Shown here piece after piece: positions 23,868 through 36,673 of a stretch of DNA of 64,000 bases (the stretch's first letter is position 1; every line of letters begins with the position of its first letter). A program made the position numbers and the translations under genes. Under the pieces are notes generated by a model. The model was not told the DNA's origin. It searched no databases and worked only from the letters and a program-made list of their open reading frames with translations. The DNA is taken from assembly GCF_000760735.1 (NCBI RefSeq), contig NZ_JMEX01000008.1, positions 1,159,483-1,223,482 of the forward strand. The letters are read 5' to 3'. The DNA comes from Rhodococcoides fascians A44A. Lineage in GTDB: Bacteria > Actinomycetota > Actinomycetes > Mycobacteriales > Mycobacteriaceae.

Positions 23868-24836
23868 TCAGGAGTGCGGAATCTCCGGCGCCGACGAGAT
23901 CAACCCGGCCGCCCAGCCCGCCGTCCACTGCGTCGACGTCGTGCCTGCATCGTCGACGACGAACGAGTTGTACGACGCGTGGACCGGGTTGCCTGCCGCA
24001 CCCGCGAGGATGCCGATGCTCTGCGGAATGTTGCGCAGCGACAACCCTTCCGAGGGTGCCGCACAGATGAGGTCGCCCGCCGCGCAGATCTGATTCACGC
24101 GGTCGTTCAACGCTCCGAAACCGTCCGGACGCGCACCCGTCATCGTGATTCCCGGAAGGTCGAGACCACCGAGCGCGACCTCGGCACCGACGCCGTCGAC
24201 GGGCGGTCCGATATCTGTTCCCGACGTGCCGTCGCGCCTACCGTCGGCGATCAACGTGACACCGAGGACCTTGTCCGCGGCGACGGGGCCGTTGCCCGCA
24301 CCGATGTCGGCGGCGATGTCCCCGGCGATGACCGCACCCTGGGAGAAGCCGGCGAGAACGTAGCTCGTCAACGGGCAGCGATCGCTGACGCGAGCCAGTT
24401 CGGCTCTGGCCGCGGCGGTGCCTTCGGTCCTGCTGTTGTTGTAGGACTGTTGCCCGTCCGGTGGGAACGCGATCGGGTTGGAGAACTGAGCGACGTACGG
24501 AACCGTGTACACGCTCGCCCGCGACGGATCGAACTGTTCCTGCAGCGGGCGGGTCACGTTCAGCATCAGCGACGCCGGGTTGGCCGTCGGGTTGTACGGA
24601 TCGTCGCCGACGGCCGACTCCCACGTTCCCGGAATCGCGATGACCGCGACGTCGGCGCAATCGGCGGGCTGCGACTGCGGCTGATCGGGCCCTGGCCCCG
24701 GCAGAGGCGACGGGATCTCCTTCGGGAGACGTCCGGCCAGCAGGTACCACAGGGCTACGACGATCAGCCCGAGAACGACCACCCCTGCGAGCAGCTTCGG
24801 CAGCAGCCTTCTCTTGCGCTTCGTTCGATTGGCCAT
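23868..24836 (-). CDS. culp6: Membrane-anchored cutinase-like lipase/thioesterase (Rv3802c-like)
   Basis: A 322-residue protein with a basic N-terminus and one membrane helix (about residues 14-33), a Pro-rich linker, then an alpha/beta-hydrolase of the cutinase family. The nucleophile motif is GFSQGAVIAGD (Ser about residue 159). Pairs of Cys (ADCADV near the start of the domain; CAAGDLICAAP near the active Asp/His region) match the cutinase disulfides. The M. tuberculosis homologue has phospholipase A/thioesterase activity and affects mycolate metabolism; the same place beside the mycolyltransferases supports the same job. Stop-to-start distance to the preceding lipoprotein gene is 11 bp, so they form an operon. 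Confidence 0.88.
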   Translation of the reverse strand: MANRTKRKRRLLPKLLAGVVVLGLIVVALWYLLAGRLPKEIPSPLPGPGPDQPQSQPADCADVAVIAIPGTWESAVGDDPYNPTANPASLMLNVTRPLQEQFDPSRASVYTVPYVAQFSNPIAFPPDGQQSYNNSRTEGTAAARAELARVSDRCPLTSYVLAGFSQGAVIAGDIAADIGAGNGPVAADKVLGVTLIADGRRDGTSGTDIGPPVDGVGAEVALGGLDLPGITMTGARPDGFGALNDRVNQICAAGDLICAAPSEGLSLRNIPQSIGILAGAAGNPVHASYNSFVVDDAGTTSTQWTAGWAAGLISSAPEIPHS

Positions 24837-24847
24837 CGACGTGTCCG

Positions 24848-25390
24848 TCAGGCCTTGCAGATGGTGTTCTGAGCGGACGCGATGTAGACCTGCGCGGTCT
24901 CACCTGCCTGCTCCGCGGACACCTGGGTGCCGGCGGCACTCGCCTCCACACCGACGTTGGCGGTCACGAACGTCGCGATCTCGTCGGCGGGCACGCCCTG
25001 GGACTGGGCGGAGCAGATGTACGACGCCGTCGAGATGGCGATCTCACCGTTGCCCGCAACTGTGACGCCCTGCTTCTCGAGCTCGTCGAGGAACGCCTGG
25101 CCCCGCGCGTCGACGGGTGCCTCCGTCGGCCCGGGGAATCCCTCGGGCACCGGCTGCGGCTGCTCCGGCGGTGCGGTCGCCGCATCGCCGGGGCTGGTCG
25201 TCGGAGCCGCACTCGACGTCTCCTGCGACGAGGTTGCCTCCGCGCTGGTCGTCTCCGCCGCCGTGGTGGTCGACGACGTGGACGGTGACCCGGTCGCGGT
25301 GGAGTCGTCGCTACCGCAGGCGACGAGCAGGCCGCCCGCGGCGACGCTCAGTACCGCCAGGGACAGTGTCCGGGAAAGAGAAGTGCGCAT
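24848..25390 (-). CDS. DUF732 secreted lipoprotein
   Basis: About 180 residues. The signal peptide (MRTSLSRTLSLAVLSVAAGG) ends in a lipobox LVAC followed by GSDDS, so the protein should be lipidated at Cys and held at the outer face of the membrane. A Ser/Thr/Pro-rich linker of about 60 residues leads to a DUF732 domain with two Cys (YICSAQ and NTICKA) likely to form a disulfide. Function unknown. ATG 25390 is chosen because the signal peptide starts there. It is upstream of, and close to, the cutinase-like gene, so it may assist that enzyme or its substrate access; this is inference. Confidence 0.82.
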   Translation of the reverse strand: MRTSLSRTLSLAVLSVAAGGLLVACGSDDSTATGSPSTSSTTTAAETTSAEATSSQETSSAAPTTSPGDAATAPPEQPQPVPEGFPGPTEAPVDARGQAFLDELEKQGVTVAGNGEIAISTASYICSAQSQGVPADEIATFVTANVGVEASAAGTQVSAEQAGETAQVYIASAQNTICKA

Positions 25391-25543
25391 GATGGAGAGT
25401 CCTTCGACGTTTCGTTGGGACCATGACCCGGAGGTCGATGGGTTCACGACCGGGCGGCCGGACGGACGACGACAAACCGAGACGCTACCGACGGCCACTG
25501 AGAGAACTCTGAGGGACCCTGCAGGAGCCGACGTGCCGCGACG

Positions 25544-27460
25544 TCACGGCGCGATGGTCACCTTGCCGTCCTTGACGGTGATGATGCCGAACTGGAAGTT
25601 CTGCTGGATTCCGCCGCCGTCCATCTCGAACTGATCGCTCGTGACGTAGCCCAGCCGGCCGGCTTCGTAGCCGACGCTCTTCCACGCGTCGAAAATCTCG
25701 CCGTTGCGGATCGCCCAGGCGCCGGTCAGGGGGCTCCAGTAGATGTTGCCGCCCTCGAACTCGTTGAACCTGCCGCCGTCCCTGATCGGGCCGAGCTCGC
25801 TGGTCTTCGGGAAGCCGAGTGGCCCGTTCTCCCACCCGATCTGACCGTACTTTCCGAGGATCATGCCCTGCACGGAATGCGTACCGAGATCAGGGTTCCA
25901 GTACATCGCACCGATCTCGAATCCCTGGACCGCGCCGGGCTTCGACGGTGTGGCGACCTCGTCGAGCACCGGGTAGCCGAGCGGCCCGGCCTCGTAGCCC
26001 TGGCGCGCCCATTCGTCGAGGATGGCTCCTCGTACGGCGTGCGCGCCGGTCTGCGGCGTGAAGTAGACCATGCCGTTCTGGAAAGCATTGGCTCGTCCGC
26101 GGCCGTCGGGGGTTCCGAACTCACCGGTCTTCGGGAAGCCGAGGGGACCCGCAGGCCCACCCGAACCCTGGTAGTTACCGCCGATTGCTCCGGCAACGAC
26201 CTGAGCGCCGGTGTCCTGGCTGAAGAACACGCGACCGAACCGGAAGTCCTGTGCACGGCCACCCGCGACGTTGTACTCCGCCGTCAGGCAGTCGCCCAGC
26301 CAGGAGTTCGCTCCCGCGGCGTTTCCGATTGCTCCGGCGACGCTGCACGACGGCTTGTCCGCCTCGACGTCGAGCGCGCTCGCGAGCTGCGGCCACAGTT
26401 GCTTGAGCTCGAACTCCCAGTACTCCCAGGTGTGCAGTCCCGACGGGCGGTAGACCACCTGAGCGGGGATGCCGAGTTTGTTGAGCTTGGTCGCGAACGT
26501 CTGCGACGTCAGGCGGGACAGGATCTCGAGGCCCATGCCGGCGTAGTTGGAGCTGACGCCGGGGATGCCCGACGGCGGATCGTACGGTCCGGCAACGCCG
26601 TTGCCGCTCGAGACGTACAGGCTCACGCCCTTCAGCTTCTCCGCGAGAAGGTACGGATCATGTTGTGCCCACAGGTCGTTCGACGGTGCGCCCCACATCG
26701 CCTTGGAGTCGAAACCACCGGCGTCCGCCATCGCGTACTGGATTGCCTGCGGCATTCCGAGGGTCGTGGTCGTCAGCATTCCGGAGAGCGACCCGGCGAA
26801 CTTGAAGAAGCCTTCGTTACGAGCAGCGAGGAACATCGCAGCGGTGCCGCCCATCGACAGGCCCACGACGCCGCGGGTCTGGTTGGTGCGCCAGCTGCTT
26901 TCGAGAATCGGCGGGAGTTCCTTGGTCAGGAACGTCTCCCACTGGTAGTTCTTGCCGTTGTCCTGGTCCACCCAGTCCGAGTAGAAACTCGACTGCCCAC
27001 CGACCGGCAGGACGACGTTGACATTCTTGTCCGCGAAGTAGGACTCCGCGTCGGTCTCGGCGGTCCAGCCGTTCTCCATGTCGGTGGCACGCAGACCGTC
27101 GAGCATCCACACCGACGGGAACGTCGCCTGGGGGTTGATGTTCCAGTCACGAGCGAGCAGGAGCTGAACCTGGATGGGCGTTCCCATCGACGGGGAGTCG
27201 ATCCAGAGGGCCACGCGGCGGTCGGACAGCCAGTCGACGGCCGTGACGCTCGCACCGGACGGGGCCTGAGTCTGCGACGGCGCGGTCAGGGCCGTCGGCG
27301 CGGCCTGAGCGATGCCTGCGGCTCCGAACGGGGAGATCAGCGCAGCAGCGACGACTGCAGCCGTCGCCATCCGGCGAGCTCCTGCTTTCGTGGATTTTGC
27401 TTGCCAGGCCGCCGTTCCGGCCGTTCGACCCCGGCCGAACCTGTTGGACCCAGTACGCAT
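25544..27460 (-). CDS. Mycolyltransferase (antigen 85 family) with C-terminal LGFP repeats
   Basis: A 638-residue secreted protein. A basic N-terminus and signal peptide (to about residue 55, ending AQAAP) precede an antigen-85-type esterase domain (about 60-365) with the nucleophile in GLSMGG and a His in SGLHTWEYWEFEL. It should move mycolate from trehalose monomycolate to arabinogalactan or to another trehalose. The C-terminal ~260 residues are LGFP repeats: LGFPKTGEFG, LGYPVLDEVA and LGFPKTSELG are visible, with conserved GYEAGPLG and GA(W/H)AVR blocks. These repeats probably bind the wall. The architecture matches corynebacterial PS1 and not M. tuberculosis Ag85. Confidence 0.93.
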   Translation of the reverse strand: MRTGSNRFGRGRTAGTAAWQAKSTKAGARRMATAAVVAAALISPFGAAGIAQAAPTALTAPSQTQAPSGASVTAVDWLSDRRVALWIDSPSMGTPIQVQLLLARDWNINPQATFPSVWMLDGLRATDMENGWTAETDAESYFADKNVNVVLPVGGQSSFYSDWVDQDNGKNYQWETFLTKELPPILESSWRTNQTRGVVGLSMGGTAAMFLAARNEGFFKFAGSLSGMLTTTTLGMPQAIQYAMADAGGFDSKAMWGAPSNDLWAQHDPYLLAEKLKGVSLYVSSGNGVAGPYDPPSGIPGVSSNYAGMGLEILSRLTSQTFATKLNKLGIPAQVVYRPSGLHTWEYWEFELKQLWPQLASALDVEADKPSCSVAGAIGNAAGANSWLGDCLTAEYNVAGGRAQDFRFGRVFFSQDTGAQVVAGAIGGNYQGSGGPAGPLGFPKTGEFGTPDGRGRANAFQNGMVYFTPQTGAHAVRGAILDEWARQGYEAGPLGYPVLDEVATPSKPGAVQGFEIGAMYWNPDLGTHSVQGMILGKYGQIGWENGPLGFPKTSELGPIRDGGRFNEFEGGNIYWSPLTGAWAIRNGEIFDAWKSVGYEAGRLGYVTSDQFEMDGGGIQQNFQFGIITVKDGKVTIAP

Positions 27461-27649
27461 GGTGGTGACTCTCTTTCTCTTACCTGATCAAGTCCGCACC
27501 GAACGCATGAGTCGCAGACTTGTAGTTCTCAAGTCTTTCTACACGCGAAGTGCGTCGGTCAGGCCGAGGCTCGCTGTGACTGATGGTGCAATTGTGAATC
27601 AGGAATCGTCGAGATCCCGACGACACTGCTGATCGAGGCCGGAAACGCA

Positions 27650-27684
27650 CCGATGCCGCCCTGCGCACGGCAGGACGGCATCGG
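27650..27684 (-). terminator. Hairpin terminator after the middle mycolyltransferase
   Basis: CCGATGCCG (27650-27658) and CGGCATCGG (27676-27684) form a 9-bp stem, with a second inner pairing of CCTGC and GCAGG. It lies 16 bp past the stop of the gene at 27700 on the minus strand. The remaining ~190 bp up to the LGFP mycolyltransferase hold its promoter and a purine-rich ribosome binding site. Confidence 0.65.
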
Positions 27685-27699
27685 CGAGAGAAGCACAGG

Positions 27700-28713
27700 T
27701 CAGGCGTTCAGAGCCTCGAGGATCTGGCCACGAGCCTTGAACAGCTCGGCGGACCAGTAGGGCCAGCTGTGAATGCCGTTGCTCGGGAAGCTGAAGGTAG
27801 CCGGGATTCCGAGCGTTGCCAGGCGGACCTGGAATGCGCGGCTGTTGGCCAGTGCGAGAGCTTCCAGGGCCATGCCGTTCGCGGTGTTGTAGAAGTCGAT
27901 CGGGGCGCGCGGCTTGTCGAACTCACCGGGCAGACCCGATGCGGCGGAGACGTACAGCGACAGTCCACGAAGCTCGGGAGCGAACACGAACGGATCGTTG
28001 CGCAGCCATGCCGGGCTCCACGGAGGTCCCCACATGGAGTCGACGTTGAACCAGGACTGGCTCAGCATCGCGACACGAATGGCTTCACGCATGCCGGGAG
28101 CGGAGATGTTGAGGTAACCGGAGAACGAGCCGGCGAACTTGAACTGATCGCGGTGGTACGCGGCCAGCGTCAGTGCAGCCGAGCCGCCCATGGAGATTCC
28201 CAGAACGGCGTTGTTGGAGCGCGAAACTCCGTAGCCCTCGAGGAAGGCAGGCAGATCCTGCGTCAGGAACGTCTCCCACTTGTAGGTGACTTCCTGGCCG
28301 TTGAGGTTCGACGCCGCGTACCAGTCGCTGTAGAAGCTGGCCTGGCCACCGACCGGCATGACGAGGGTGACGTCGTCGCCTGCGAACTGATCCTGGGCGT
28401 TGGTCTCGAAGGTCCACGCGTTGCGATCGTCGCGGGCGCGGAGGCCGTCGAGCAAGTAGAGGGCGGCGTTGCCACCGCGAGCGGCCCACTGGACCTGGAC
28501 CTTGATCGGGCCCATTTCGGACGGTACCCAGAGATCTTCACGTCCACCGGCAGGAGCCTTGTGCACGACCGCGGTGGGCGCTGCAACTGCTGCTGCTCCA
28601 CCGACGACACCGGCTGCGAGGGGAAGGACCAGCGCTGCTGCGCCGAGTCCGAGCAGTCGCTGCCGCCATCGTTTGGTCACACTCGGTTTGTTCGAGGGGC
28701 CGGAAAATCGCAT
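27700..28713 (-). CDS. fbp: Mycolyltransferase, antigen 85 family (second)
   Basis: A 337-residue secreted esterase. The start at ATG 28713 gives MRFSGPSNKP, a basic stretch and a hydrophobic signal peptide ending AAVAAP; GAGAGAG lies upstream. The mature part has the antigen 85 marks: LWVPSEMGPIKVQVQW, LLDGLRARDD, GGQASFYSDWY, the nucleophile GISMGGSAALTLAAYH and the His in SNGIHSWPYW. It should exchange mycolates between trehalose mycolates and the wall outside the membrane. It has no LGFP repeats and is bounded by hairpins, so it is likely expressed on its own. Confidence 0.93.
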   Translation of the reverse strand: MRFSGPSNKPSVTKRWRQRLLGLGAAALVLPLAAGVVGGAAAVAAPTAVVHKAPAGGREDLWVPSEMGPIKVQVQWAARGGNAALYLLDGLRARDDRNAWTFETNAQDQFAGDDVTLVMPVGGQASFYSDWYAASNLNGQEVTYKWETFLTQDLPAFLEGYGVSRSNNAVLGISMGGSAALTLAAYHRDQFKFAGSFSGYLNISAPGMREAIRVAMLSQSWFNVDSMWGPPWSPAWLRNDPFVFAPELRGLSLYVSAASGLPGEFDKPRAPIDFYNTANGMALEALALANSRAFQVRLATLGIPATFSFPSNGIHSWPYWSAELFKARGQILEALNA

Positions 28714-29028
28714 GGATCGTGCTCTCTCTCGTTCTGCTGCGGTCTCCGCGATCTGCGGCCCCCGGCATTCCAACAGGGCTGTCTTCGGCCCCGTCGGGCC
28801 GTAGTACTGGGTATGAAGTTGTGAAGCGCACACGTCCAGTGGACATACGCACCGAAGGGAGGTTATTCCACTCCTTCGCCCCGAAGCAAAACTGTGATCT
28901 GCATCTCGTGCTTGCTTCGAGGGCGGTATCAGACTGTGACACTATCCCGCGCGACCGCCGCAGGCCACCCTGTCAAACCAGTGATTTCTCACAAAACAAG
29001 GTGGCCTGCGGGTGTCGAGCGGGCTGAA
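28714..29028 (-). other. Intergenic region between two mycolyltransferase genes
   Basis: 315 bp without a gene. It holds the leader and presumed promoter of the gene starting at 28713 and, at its right end, a hairpin of CGCAGGCCACC (28959-28969) with GGTGGCCTGCG (29000-29010), an 11-bp perfect stem. The 30-nt loop contains a small GTGA/TCAC hairpin. The hairpin is just past the stop of the gene at 29029 and is a plausible terminator. Confidence 0.6.
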
Positions 29029-30021
29029 TCAGCCGATGTTCGCGCTGAGATCCGGTGCCATGATGTGCGCCTGCTCCTGCCAGTAGCCCCACTGGTGGGT
29101 GCCGACGGCAGGGAACGCATATGTGACATTGTTCGCACCGATGCTCGCCATGCGAATCTGGAACGCGCGGCTGTTCGCCAGTGCGATCGCCTCGAGGCCC
29201 ATTGCATTGCCGGTGTTGTAGTAGTCGATGAAGCTGCGCGGGCGGTCGAGACCACCGGGCAGACCACTACCTGCGAAGACCCACACTCGGGTGCCGTTGT
29301 CACGCAGACGCGGAGCGAAGACGAACGGGTCGTTGCGCAGCCACGCCGGATCCCACGGAGGTCCCCACATGGCGTCGATGTTGTAGCGACCGGAATCCAG
29401 CAGCGCCACTCGCATGGCCTCGCGCATTCCGGGTGCCGAGATGTTCAGGTAACCGGACAGCGAACCCGCGTAGGAGAACTGATCCGGGTGGTACGCCGCC
29501 AGCGTCAACGCCGCGCTTCCGCCCATGGAGATGCCGACGACGCCGTTGCGGTTGGGATTGAACCCGAGACGGTCCCGCAGGTTGTTGCGCAGGTTCTGCG
29601 TCAGGAAGGTCTCCCACTTGTACGTGGACTTCTGACCGTTGAAGTTCGACGGCGCGTACCAGTCCGAGTAGAAGCTGGACTGTCCACCGACAGGCTGAAC
29701 GACGTTGATGTTCCACGACGCAAGGTAGGCACCTGCGTCGGTCTCGTGCTCCCAACCGGAGATGTCGCTGGTGGCGCGGAGTCCGTCCAGCAAGTAGACG
29801 ACGCGGTCGGTGTTGCCGTCGGCCGCACGCCAGATCCTGCTCTTGATCGGGCCCATGCTCGAATCGGTCCAGAAATCCTGGGCACCGGGATCGAACGCGG
29901 CACTGGCGGTCGCACCTGTTCCGACCACGGCCAGACCGAGCGGCAGTGCAACAGCCATCACCAGAGATGTAGCTATCCGGCGGAGGCGCCCCCCGGCACC
30001 CTTCTTCGTTCTACCCAGCAT
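29029..30021 (-). CDS. fbp: Mycolyltransferase, antigen 85 family (third)
   Basis: A 330-residue secreted esterase starting at ATG 30021 (MLGRTKKGAGG) with GAGAGG upstream. A basic segment and a signal peptide ending ATASAAF lead into FWTDSSMGPIKSRIWRA, LLDGLRATSD, GGQSSFYSDWY, the nucleophile GISMGGSAALTLAAYHPDQF and the His in AVGTHQWGYW. It is closely related to the gene at 27700 and probably arose by tandem duplication. Function as above. It lies next to aftB, as fbpA does in M. tuberculosis. The 226 bp separating it from aftB hold its own promoter and no further gene. Confidence 0.93.
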   Translation of the reverse strand: MLGRTKKGAGGRLRRIATSLVMAVALPLGLAVVGTGATASAAFDPGAQDFWTDSSMGPIKSRIWRAADGNTDRVVYLLDGLRATSDISGWEHETDAGAYLASWNINVVQPVGGQSSFYSDWYAPSNFNGQKSTYKWETFLTQNLRNNLRDRLGFNPNRNGVVGISMGGSAALTLAAYHPDQFSYAGSLSGYLNISAPGMREAMRVALLDSGRYNIDAMWGPPWDPAWLRNDPFVFAPRLRDNGTRVWVFAGSGLPGGLDRPRSFIDYYNTGNAMGLEAIALANSRAFQIRMASIGANNVTYAFPAVGTHQWGYWQEQAHIMAPDLSANIG

Positions 30022-30247
30022 GCAATTCGACCTCTCAGCAGTGTCGGTGAACCGTGCAGTCTCTGCACGCAACACCCGTTTCGGCGGTCATGCCCCTCCT
30101 TCGACGCTCATCGAGAGCGCCGACCCGGCCGACAGACCAGGGGCAGTCACACACATCTTTCGCATACATCGTCCGTGAGGCGCTGTCCGTTACCGAAATG
30201 AGATATCCCATCTTGGCGACGAACGGATTGCGACGCGACCCGATCGA

Positions 30248-32110
30248 CTAATTGTGACCTTCCAGAATCGGAGGCTCCAAACCACATCGTTGTATTTCGT
30301 ACTCGGGAACGCGATCGAACCGATATCCGGCGTAGAACAGCGACCGCTTGATGTTACGAACGAACAATTCCTTCGTCAGCGGGGCCCGGTACGACGCGAT
30401 CAGCTCCTGCGTATCCGCGCAGGACAGTGCGACTCGCGCCTGCGTCACCCAGTCCTCGTCCATGTACCACGGCAGGTAAGGGTGCTCGCCGACCATCCCG
30501 AGATCCGCGACGACCCAATCCGGGTACAAGTTCTTGTCGTGGCCGATGCGGCCGTTCTCCAACCTTTCGGTGTGCGACGCCAGCGGGTATGCAAGACCCA
30601 TCTGATCGATCACGCGCACGTCGAGGCCGACGTTCATGCTGGTCATGCCCAGGTTGAGGAAGAACACCGTATGGCCGGCGCCGCCGGGAGGAATCGGCAG
30701 CGGTGGCGGCACGACGTCCCAGTAGGTGAATTGGGCGCTCGGCAGCAGCAGGCCACCGTCCGGGGTGTTGTCGATGGCTTCCACCATGGCGCGCATGCGC
30801 GGATAGTCCAGGTAGTCCGACGCCAGGATCGGATGCGCATGACCGGTGTTGAGCGCGTAGAACGCACGCTCGTCGACGATGCCGGATCTTCCGACGATCG
30901 AGCCCTCGGGCATACCCGTCGTGTTCGCCGCGAAGAACGCCCACACGACCGTCGTGACCCACACGAGACCTCCGACGGCGAAGACGACCACCTGACGGAC
31001 GTCGGACATGCTCGTCGGGACTCGGAGCGGTACGACCGCCACCGGCAGCAGAAGGGTGAAGAGGGCGGGCAACAGGGTCCGTCCGTGCATGAAGTCGCCG
31101 CCGACGCGCACCGCGTAGACCAGCGACAGCACGCCACCCACCAGAACGAACACGACGACGGCCGTCGGGCTGCGGAGCCAACCCTGCGCGTCACGGATGG
31201 TGCGCGGAACCGTCGGGCGCGACGAGGACACCACACCCGCGAGCAGGAGAAGGATCAGTGGGAGCCACAGCATGTACGGGCCGAGCAGGTTCCACAGGTA
31301 GTCGAACCCCTGCGCCCACTTGGCTCCGCCTGCATCCTTGGACACCGCGGTGTTGGGATACGGCAGACCGTAGTAGCCCATCCGCCAGATCTGGTACAGC
31401 ACAGGCGTCGCACCCGCGACGGCGAAGACGAGGATGCGACTCGGCCAGCTCTGTCGAGCCAGGAAGATCATGACGAGCGACAGACCGGACAGGATCACCA
31501 GCTCCGGACGCACCAGCGGGCCGAGGCCGGCCCAGAACGCCAGGAACAGCACGCCCACGGTGCTCGTGTCCCTGGTCGCCCAGCGCACCATCAGCAACCA
31601 CAGCACGGCGATCCAGAAGATCACCAGGCAGGTCTCGAGCCCGGACGTCGCGAAATCGCGTGCCGGAGGAACCGCGATGTAGACGAGCACCCCGGCCGGA
31701 AGGAACGCGGTGATGCCGGCGGTCCACCGACCGGCGCGATGCAGCGTGAACGTTCCGATCATGGCCACCGCGACGGCGGCAGTCGACAGGACGAGTGCGA
31801 TCGTGAGCACGACGTACTCGAGGCGCACCTCGCTGAGCCAACTGCCCGCGTACACCAGGTAGGTCCAGATGGTGCTCGTGTTCGTCTCGACGCGTTCGCC
31901 TGCGTTGAACACAGGCCCGTTGCCCGCCAACAGGTTGCGCACCGTGCGGAGGACGATCAACCCGTCGTCGGCGATCCAGCGCCGTTCCCAGGCACCGATG
32001 AAGAAGAGCACCGACGTCACGACGACGCCGACGGCGAAAATCGCCTTGCTCGTCAGGCCCCCGCGTGAAGCCTGCTGATCTACCTCAGCCGGCGACGTAT
32101 ACAGCGACAC
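30248..32110 (-). CDS. aftB: AftB, terminal beta-(1->2) arabinofuranosyltransferase
   Basis: A 620-residue membrane protein like mycobacterial AftB (about 627). It adds the final beta-1,2-linked arabinofuranose to arabinan, making the site for mycolate attachment. After one helix the first loop reads RRWIADDGLIVLRTVRNLL, with the Asp pair typical of this GT-C family, followed by NAGERVETNTS. About nine more helices follow, then a soluble C-terminal part rich in Tyr and Pro. The start is GTG 32110, overlapping the end of ubiA by 26 bp, so it is the last gene of the glf operon. Confidence 0.93.
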   Translation of the reverse strand: MSLYTSPAEVDQQASRGGLTSKAIFAVGVVVTSVLFFIGAWERRWIADDGLIVLRTVRNLLAGNGPVFNAGERVETNTSTIWTYLVYAGSWLSEVRLEYVVLTIALVLSTAAVAVAMIGTFTLHRAGRWTAGITAFLPAGVLVYIAVPPARDFATSGLETCLVIFWIAVLWLLMVRWATRDTSTVGVLFLAFWAGLGPLVRPELVILSGLSLVMIFLARQSWPSRILVFAVAGATPVLYQIWRMGYYGLPYPNTAVSKDAGGAKWAQGFDYLWNLLGPYMLWLPLILLLLAGVVSSSRPTVPRTIRDAQGWLRSPTAVVVFVLVGGVLSLVYAVRVGGDFMHGRTLLPALFTLLLPVAVVPLRVPTSMSDVRQVVVFAVGGLVWVTTVVWAFFAANTTGMPEGSIVGRSGIVDERAFYALNTGHAHPILASDYLDYPRMRAMVEAIDNTPDGGLLLPSAQFTYWDVVPPPLPIPPGGAGHTVFFLNLGMTSMNVGLDVRVIDQMGLAYPLASHTERLENGRIGHDKNLYPDWVVADLGMVGEHPYLPWYMDEDWVTQARVALSCADTQELIASYRAPLTKELFVRNIKRSLFYAGYRFDRVPEYEIQRCGLEPPILEGHN

Positions 32111-32993
32111 CGACTACTCCGATCCACGCAAGAGCCAGCACCTGCAGCACCCTGTCGCCGAGCGCGATCTCTTCGGGCTCACCGGCCTGCCCACCGTCGA
32201 CGTCCACGGCGTAGCGCAGGATCGCGATCGTGAACGGAATCATCGAGATGGCGAACCAGTTCGAGTTCGTCTCGGCGTCTTGTTCGAAGGCCCACAATCC
32301 ATAGCAAATCACGACTGCCGTGGCGGAGAGCGTCCAGACGAAGCGAAGGTAGGTGGTGGTGTAGTTCTCGAGGGATTTGCGGATCTTCGCGCCGGTGCTC
32401 TCGGCGAGCTGAAGCTCGGCGTAGCGCTTGCCTGCCGCCATGAACAGCGAACCGAACGCCATGATCAACAGGAACCACTGCGACAGCGGAATCGACGCGG
32501 CGACGCCACCGGCGATCGCGCGCAGCAGGAAGCCGGACGACACGATGCAGATGTCCAGCACGGCCTGATGCTTGAGGCCGAAGCAGTACGCCAGCTGGAT
32601 CGCGATGTAGACGCCGATGACCAGCGCGAGCTTCCAGTTGGCGATGAACGACAGGCCGATCGCACCGCCCAGGCACACCACAGCCATCGCGTACGCGAGG
32701 TTGACCGGAAGGACACCCGCGGCGATCGGACGGAAACGCTTGGTGGGGTGGGCCCGGTCGGCCTCGACGTCCATCGCATCGTTGACGAGGTAGACACCCG
32801 ACGCCGCGAGGCAGAACACGACGAACGCCAGCGCGACCGGCAGCAGCACGTCGGCCTGCGTCACCGAACCAGCGGCGAGCGGCGCCGCGAGAACGAGAAC
32901 GTTCTTGACCCACTGACGTGGACGAAGCGCCTTGATCACACCGTCGAGCAGATTCTTCGGTGGCGCTCCGACGGCGGTGGCTTCCTCGCTCAT
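32085..32993 (-). CDS. ubiA: UbiA-type decaprenyl-phosphate phosphoribosyltransferase (DPPR synthase)
   Basis: A 302-residue integral membrane prenyltransferase. It joins phosphoribose from PRPP to decaprenyl phosphate, the first step toward decaprenylphosphoryl-arabinose. The two Asp-rich motifs are visible: NDAMDVEADRAHPTKRFRP (about residues 70-88) and the later DVDGGQAGEPEE. Start ATG 32993 overlaps the PAP2 gene's stop by ATGA; the frame is open further upstream but that part lies inside the PAP2 gene. Homologue of Rv3806c by sequence and order. Confidence 0.93.
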   Translation of the reverse strand: MSEEATAVGAPPKNLLDGVIKALRPRQWVKNVLVLAAPLAAGSVTQADVLLPVALAFVVFCLAASGVYLVNDAMDVEADRAHPTKRFRPIAAGVLPVNLAYAMAVVCLGGAIGLSFIANWKLALVIGVYIAIQLAYCFGLKHQAVLDICIVSSGFLLRAIAGGVAASIPLSQWFLLIMAFGSLFMAAGKRYAELQLAESTGAKIRKSLENYTTTYLRFVWTLSATAVVICYGLWAFEQDAETNSNWFAISMIPFTIAILRYAVDVDGGQAGEPEEIALGDRVLQVLALAWIGVVGVAVYVAG

Positions 32994-33503
32994 TTGTCTC
33001 CTTCGAACTTGCACACTGCGGCTGCAGACAAAGCGCCGAGCGCAGATCCTGCAAGAACATCTGTGGGGTAATGCACGCCGAGCACCAGCCGCGACAGCAA
33101 CATCGGCGGTACCAGGACCGCAGGCAAGGGTAGCCCCGTCAACCGACCGAGCAACACGGCGGCTGCTGTGGTCGACGTGGCGTGCGAGGACGGGAAGCTG
33201 AGCTTGCTCGGTGTCGACACGTTGATCTTCACCGACGGATCGTTGGGACGAGGGCGCCTGATGACACGCTTGACGACTATCGACGCGGCGTGCGCGCCGA
33301 CTGCTCCGACGGCCACTCCGGCCCACTGCCTGCGCCGGCCCGGGTCGGCGACGGCACCGATGCCGGCAACAGCCACCCAGCCGAGGGCGTGCTCGCCGAA
33401 GTGGGACATGCCCCTCGCGACCGACACCACGCCGGGCTGTGCACCGATCGTCGACTGGATCGCCGACAGGATGCGTACCTCGGCGGCGGATTCGGTCTGG
33501 TTC

Positions 33504-33526
<23 letters not shown>
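32990..33526 (-). CDS. PAP2-family phosphatase, probable decaprenylphosphoryl-5-phosphoribose phosphatase
   Basis: A 178-residue membrane phosphatase with the three PAP2 motifs in order: KRVIRRPRP (K-x6-RP), PSSHATS (PSGH variant with Ser for Gly) and SRLVLGVHYPTDVLAG (SR-x5-H-x3-D). Homologue of Rv3807c, proposed to remove the 5-phosphate from the UbiA product before DprE1/DprE2 act. GTG 33526 lies within the last 23 bp of glfT2, and its stop overlaps ubiA. The overlaps force cotranscription with the galactan genes. Confidence 0.9.
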
Positions 33527-36667
<3,141 letters not shown>

Positions 36668-36673
36668 TCACTT

